A stretch of DNA of 6,741 nt from contig DBKX01000410.1 of assembly GCA_002297865.1 (NCBI GenBank), positions 20,396 to 27,136 of the forward strand. Reading direction: 5' to 3'. This stretch comes from Lachnoclostridium sp. UBA739. Lineage in GTDB: Bacteria > Bacillota_A > Clostridia > Lachnospirales > Lachnospiraceae. The notes under the pieces were generated by a model that was not told the DNA's origin, ran no database searches, and saw only the letters and a list, made by a program, of their open reading frames with translations. The translations under genes and the position numbers were made by a program. The first letter of the stretch is position 1. The number at the start of each line of letters is the position of its first letter. Positions 5,555 through 6,741 of the stretch are shown here, piece by piece.

Positions 5555-6469
5555 CTAATCAAAAAGACGCTCTGGATATTCACCTTCGTCAACTAATTTA
5601 CGGAATGAGTCAACAACTGTTTGTTTATCCTCTTTATAAGTTACACCAAACCATTTATCGTTTGTATTTAATACAGTAACTTCTGCTTTTCCCTCTTTAA
5701 TCAAATCGTCAACAATTTGTGGTAAAAGGTATTCTGCTTTCAAATCACCTTCCTTCACATTTTCAAGAAAGCTTACAAAACGACTCTTCAATTCATCTAG
5801 AAAATCTGGTGTGAATCCCCACATATTCATAGATACAGGGCAATCTAATGACAGTTCAAAATCTTTTCCGTCTTCTGTTGCGATTGCCTTATCTCCTGCT
5901 GGGCGTATCTCATGTGTTTCTGTAACAGTCTCTAATACACCGCCTTTATTAACTGAACATACACCTCTTGTTACAGTTCCATTTTCACTTAAAGTATTAC
6001 CTAGTAAAAATCCTGCCATACAGAAGTGATATTTCTTATCAGATTCACTTGGGTTACTCAAGAATTCATTGATAATACGGAAACCTTCTTTCCCATAATA
6101 ATCGTCTGCATTAATTACTGTAAATGGTGCATCTATTTTTCCAATACAGCTCATGATTGCTTGACCTGTTCCCCATGGCTTTGTTCTTCCCTCTGGTAGT
6201 GTAAATCCCTCCGGAAGATTATCTAACTCCTGAAACACATATTCTACTTCAATATGTTTTGCCAAGCGATTGCCTATTACTTCTTTAAAGTCTTTTTCTA
6301 AATCCTTACGAATAATAAATACTACTTTTTTGTATCCCGCTTTTATAGCATCGAATATGGAATAATCCATAATAATTTCTCCGCTTGGTCCTACTGGTTC
6401 AAGTTGTTTGATACCACCAAAACGACTTCCCATGCCAGCTGCCATAATGACTAAAATGTTATTACCCAT
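5555..6469 (-). CDS. Sugar-phosphate nucleotidyltransferase family protein
   Basis: From ATG 6469 the protein has 304 residues with a nucleotidyltransferase (GT-A-like Rossmann) fold. It would transfer a nucleotide from an NTP to a sugar phosphate or similar phosphorylated substrate, giving an activated precursor in the cytosol. The N-terminal nucleotide-binding loop reads AAGMGSRFGGIKQLEP (10-25), with Gly-Met-Gly-Ser-Arg and Lys21. KPWGTGQA (97-104) is the typical base-binding segment, and NADDYYG (120-126) contains the metal-binding aspartate. The C-terminal part (about 215-304) includes KWFGVTYKEDKQ (272-283), typical of this clostridial group. The substrate cannot be told from the sequence, and I give no gene symbol. 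It is the first gene of an apparent operon with comFC and yvyF. A GTG at 6490 is in frame and would add seven residues, but GGTGAG sits six bases before ATG 6469, so the shorter form is preferred. Confidence 0.85.
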   Translation of the reverse strand: MGNNILVIMAAGMGSRFGGIKQLEPVGPSGEIIMDYSIFDAIKAGYKKVVFIIRKDLEKDFKEVIGNRLAKHIEVEYVFQELDNLPEGFTLPEGRTKPWGTGQAIMSCIGKIDAPFTVINADDYYGKEGFRIINEFLSNPSESDKKYHFCMAGFLLGNTLSENGTVTRGVCSVNKGGVLETVTETHEIRPAGDKAIATEDGKDFELSLDCPVSMNMWGFTPDFLDELKSRFVSFLENVKEGDLKAEYLLPQIVDDLIKEGKAEVTVLNTNDKWFGVTYKEDKQTVVDSFRKLVDEGEYPERLFD

Positions 6470-6475
6470 AACTAT

Positions 6476-6481
6476 CTCACC
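6476..6481 (-). promoter_or_regulatory. Ribosome binding site deciding the nucleotidyltransferase start
   Basis: GGTGAG on the minus strand lies six bases upstream of ATG 6469. The in-frame GTG at 6490 has only AGAAAG before it, so ATG 6469 is the better start. Confidence 0.7.
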
Positions 6482-6532
6482 ACTTTTCACATCTTTCTGC
6501 CGAATGATGTCCCTTTCTACTTTAATTCTATT

Positions 6533-6572
6533 AACCTATTAATTAACCGTCTTATTCTAATTATAACCTATT
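6533..6572. repeat. Short direct repeat in the nucleotidyltransferase leader
   Basis: AACCTATT occurs at 6533-6540 and 6565-6572, 32 bp apart, which is close to three helical turns. On the minus strand the copies read AATAGGTTATAATTAGAAT and AATAGGTTAATAGAAT, so similarity extends beyond the octamer. The upstream copy (6565-6572) overlaps the first bases of the predicted -10 box at 6560-6565. Confidence 0.5.
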
Positions 6573-6741
6573 GAGTAAAAAAATGCACGTATATTATTAG
6601 AATGGTGCAGGCGAAAGGGACACTCTCGAATTATCTTCATCTCTTTTTCCTCGTCATATTCAAAGATACTCATCTGAATCGCCTCCGCTTTATTCTTTAA
6701 TAAAAAGTCGGCCAGTATACCTTCCTTAATGCTCTCATTGA
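6557..6741 (-). CDS. C-terminal remnant of an Rpn-type (PD-(D/E)XK nuclease family) transposase-like protein, 5' end outside window
   Basis: Sixty codons are open from the right edge (first full codon at 6739) to TAG at 6559-6557. Residues 3-34 contain SIKEGILADFLLKNKAEAI (3-21) and SIFEYDEEKEMK (24-35), which match the conserved end of the Rpn recombination-promoting nuclease family as I know it (a charged IKxGILxDFL segment, then SIFEYDEEKHM). Family members usually continue with a charged Glu/Lys/Gly-rich tail. Here resemblance stops at KIIRE (35-39), and residues 40-60 (CPFRLHHSNN onward) are encoded by the inverted-repeat element starting at 6622. The catalytic N-terminal domain is not in the window, so activity cannot be judged. 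The gene is probably truncated, and may be a pseudogene. Confidence 0.6.
   Translation of the reverse strand, partial: NESIKEGILADFLLKNKAEAIQMSIFEYDEEKEMKIIRECPFRLHHSNNIRAFFYSIGYN
6560..6588 (-). promoter_or_regulatory. Probable promoter of the nucleotidyltransferase-comFC-yvyF operon
   Basis: A perfect TATAAT lies at 6565-6560 on the minus strand. The hexamer 17 bp upstream is GTGCAT (6588-6583), a poor -35 box. The predicted start near 6553 gives a leader of about 84 nt to ATG 6469. The promoter lies inside the inverted-repeat element at 6508-6622. Confidence 0.5.

Larger units (their letters stand above)
6508..6622. mobile_element. Candidate MITE-like element with 10-bp terminal inverted repeats
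   Basis: TGTCCCTTTC (6508-6517) and GAAAGGGACA (6613-6622) are perfect inverted repeats bounding 115 bp of very AT-rich DNA. Further in, ATTCTA (6525-6530) and TAGAAT (6598-6603) are also inverted and nearly symmetric (7 and 9 bases from the terminal repeats). The pentamer CGAAT flanks both sides (6501-6505 and 6627-6631), as a target-site duplication might, but it is offset by 2 and 4 bases from the repeats. The element has no coding capacity for a transposase. It lies where an Rpn-type reading frame loses family resemblance. A simple regulatory hairpin is the main alternative. Confidence 0.45.

Noticed and set aside
5811..6029. A 72-codon plus-strand open frame opposite the nucleotidyltransferase
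   Set aside because: It is a shadow of a conserved gene with no ribosome binding site.
4402..6469. A complete transformation or flagellar operon
   Set aside because: Only comFC and yvyF are present; there is no comFA, comFB, flgM or hook gene in the window.

Overview
The window looks like a chromosomal segment of an anaerobic, low-GC Gram-positive bacterium of the class Clostridia, most likely Lachnospiraceae. This is inferred from the AT-rich sequence, strong AGGAGG ribosome binding sites, canonical TTGACA/TATAAT promoters, and the gene set: a poly-serine-linked SH3 cell-wall protein, a bacterial acyl-ACP thioesterase, CvfB, a ComFC-YvyF pair and an Rpn-type nuclease remnant. No species can be fixed from the sequence alone.

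Layout, left to right. (1) 1-994, minus: the N-terminal 331 residues of a secreted protein with a signal peptide, two SH3-type domains, an Ala/Glu-rich helix and a serine-rich linker; the C-terminus (probably an NlpC/P60 peptidase) lies outside the window. It has a near-perfect promoter at 1058-1086. (2) 995-1261: an intergenic region holding that promoter, a possible short RNA, a 19-bp inverted repeat and the terminator of the next gene. (3) 1262-2212 and 2281-2658, minus: a CPBP/CAAX-family membrane protease preceded by ridA. (4) 2659-2802: a compact divergent promoter region. (5) 2803-3507 and 3518-4357, plus: acyl-ACP thioesterase and the S1-domain RNA-binding protein CvfB, closely spaced as an operon and ending in a bidirectional terminator at 4362-4400. 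(6) 4402-6469, minus: nucleotidyltransferase, comFC and yvyF, a tight three-gene operon. (7) 6470-6741: the leader of that operon, a 115-bp element with inverted-repeat ends (MITE-like), and the C-terminal remnant of an Rpn/PD-(D/E)XK nuclease gene running in from the right edge.

Most genes are ordinary housekeeping or envelope functions. The ComFC-YvyF pair recalls the comF-yvyF-flgM neighbourhood of Bacillus subtilis, but here yvyF is the last gene before a terminator and no flagellar gene follows. The least ordinary part is the right end. The 115-bp element begins where the Rpn reading frame loses family resemblance, supplies that frame's last 21 codons and stop, and contains the best -10 box for the downstream operon. 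I found no CRISPR array, tRNA, rRNA, phage module or convincing new multi-gene system.
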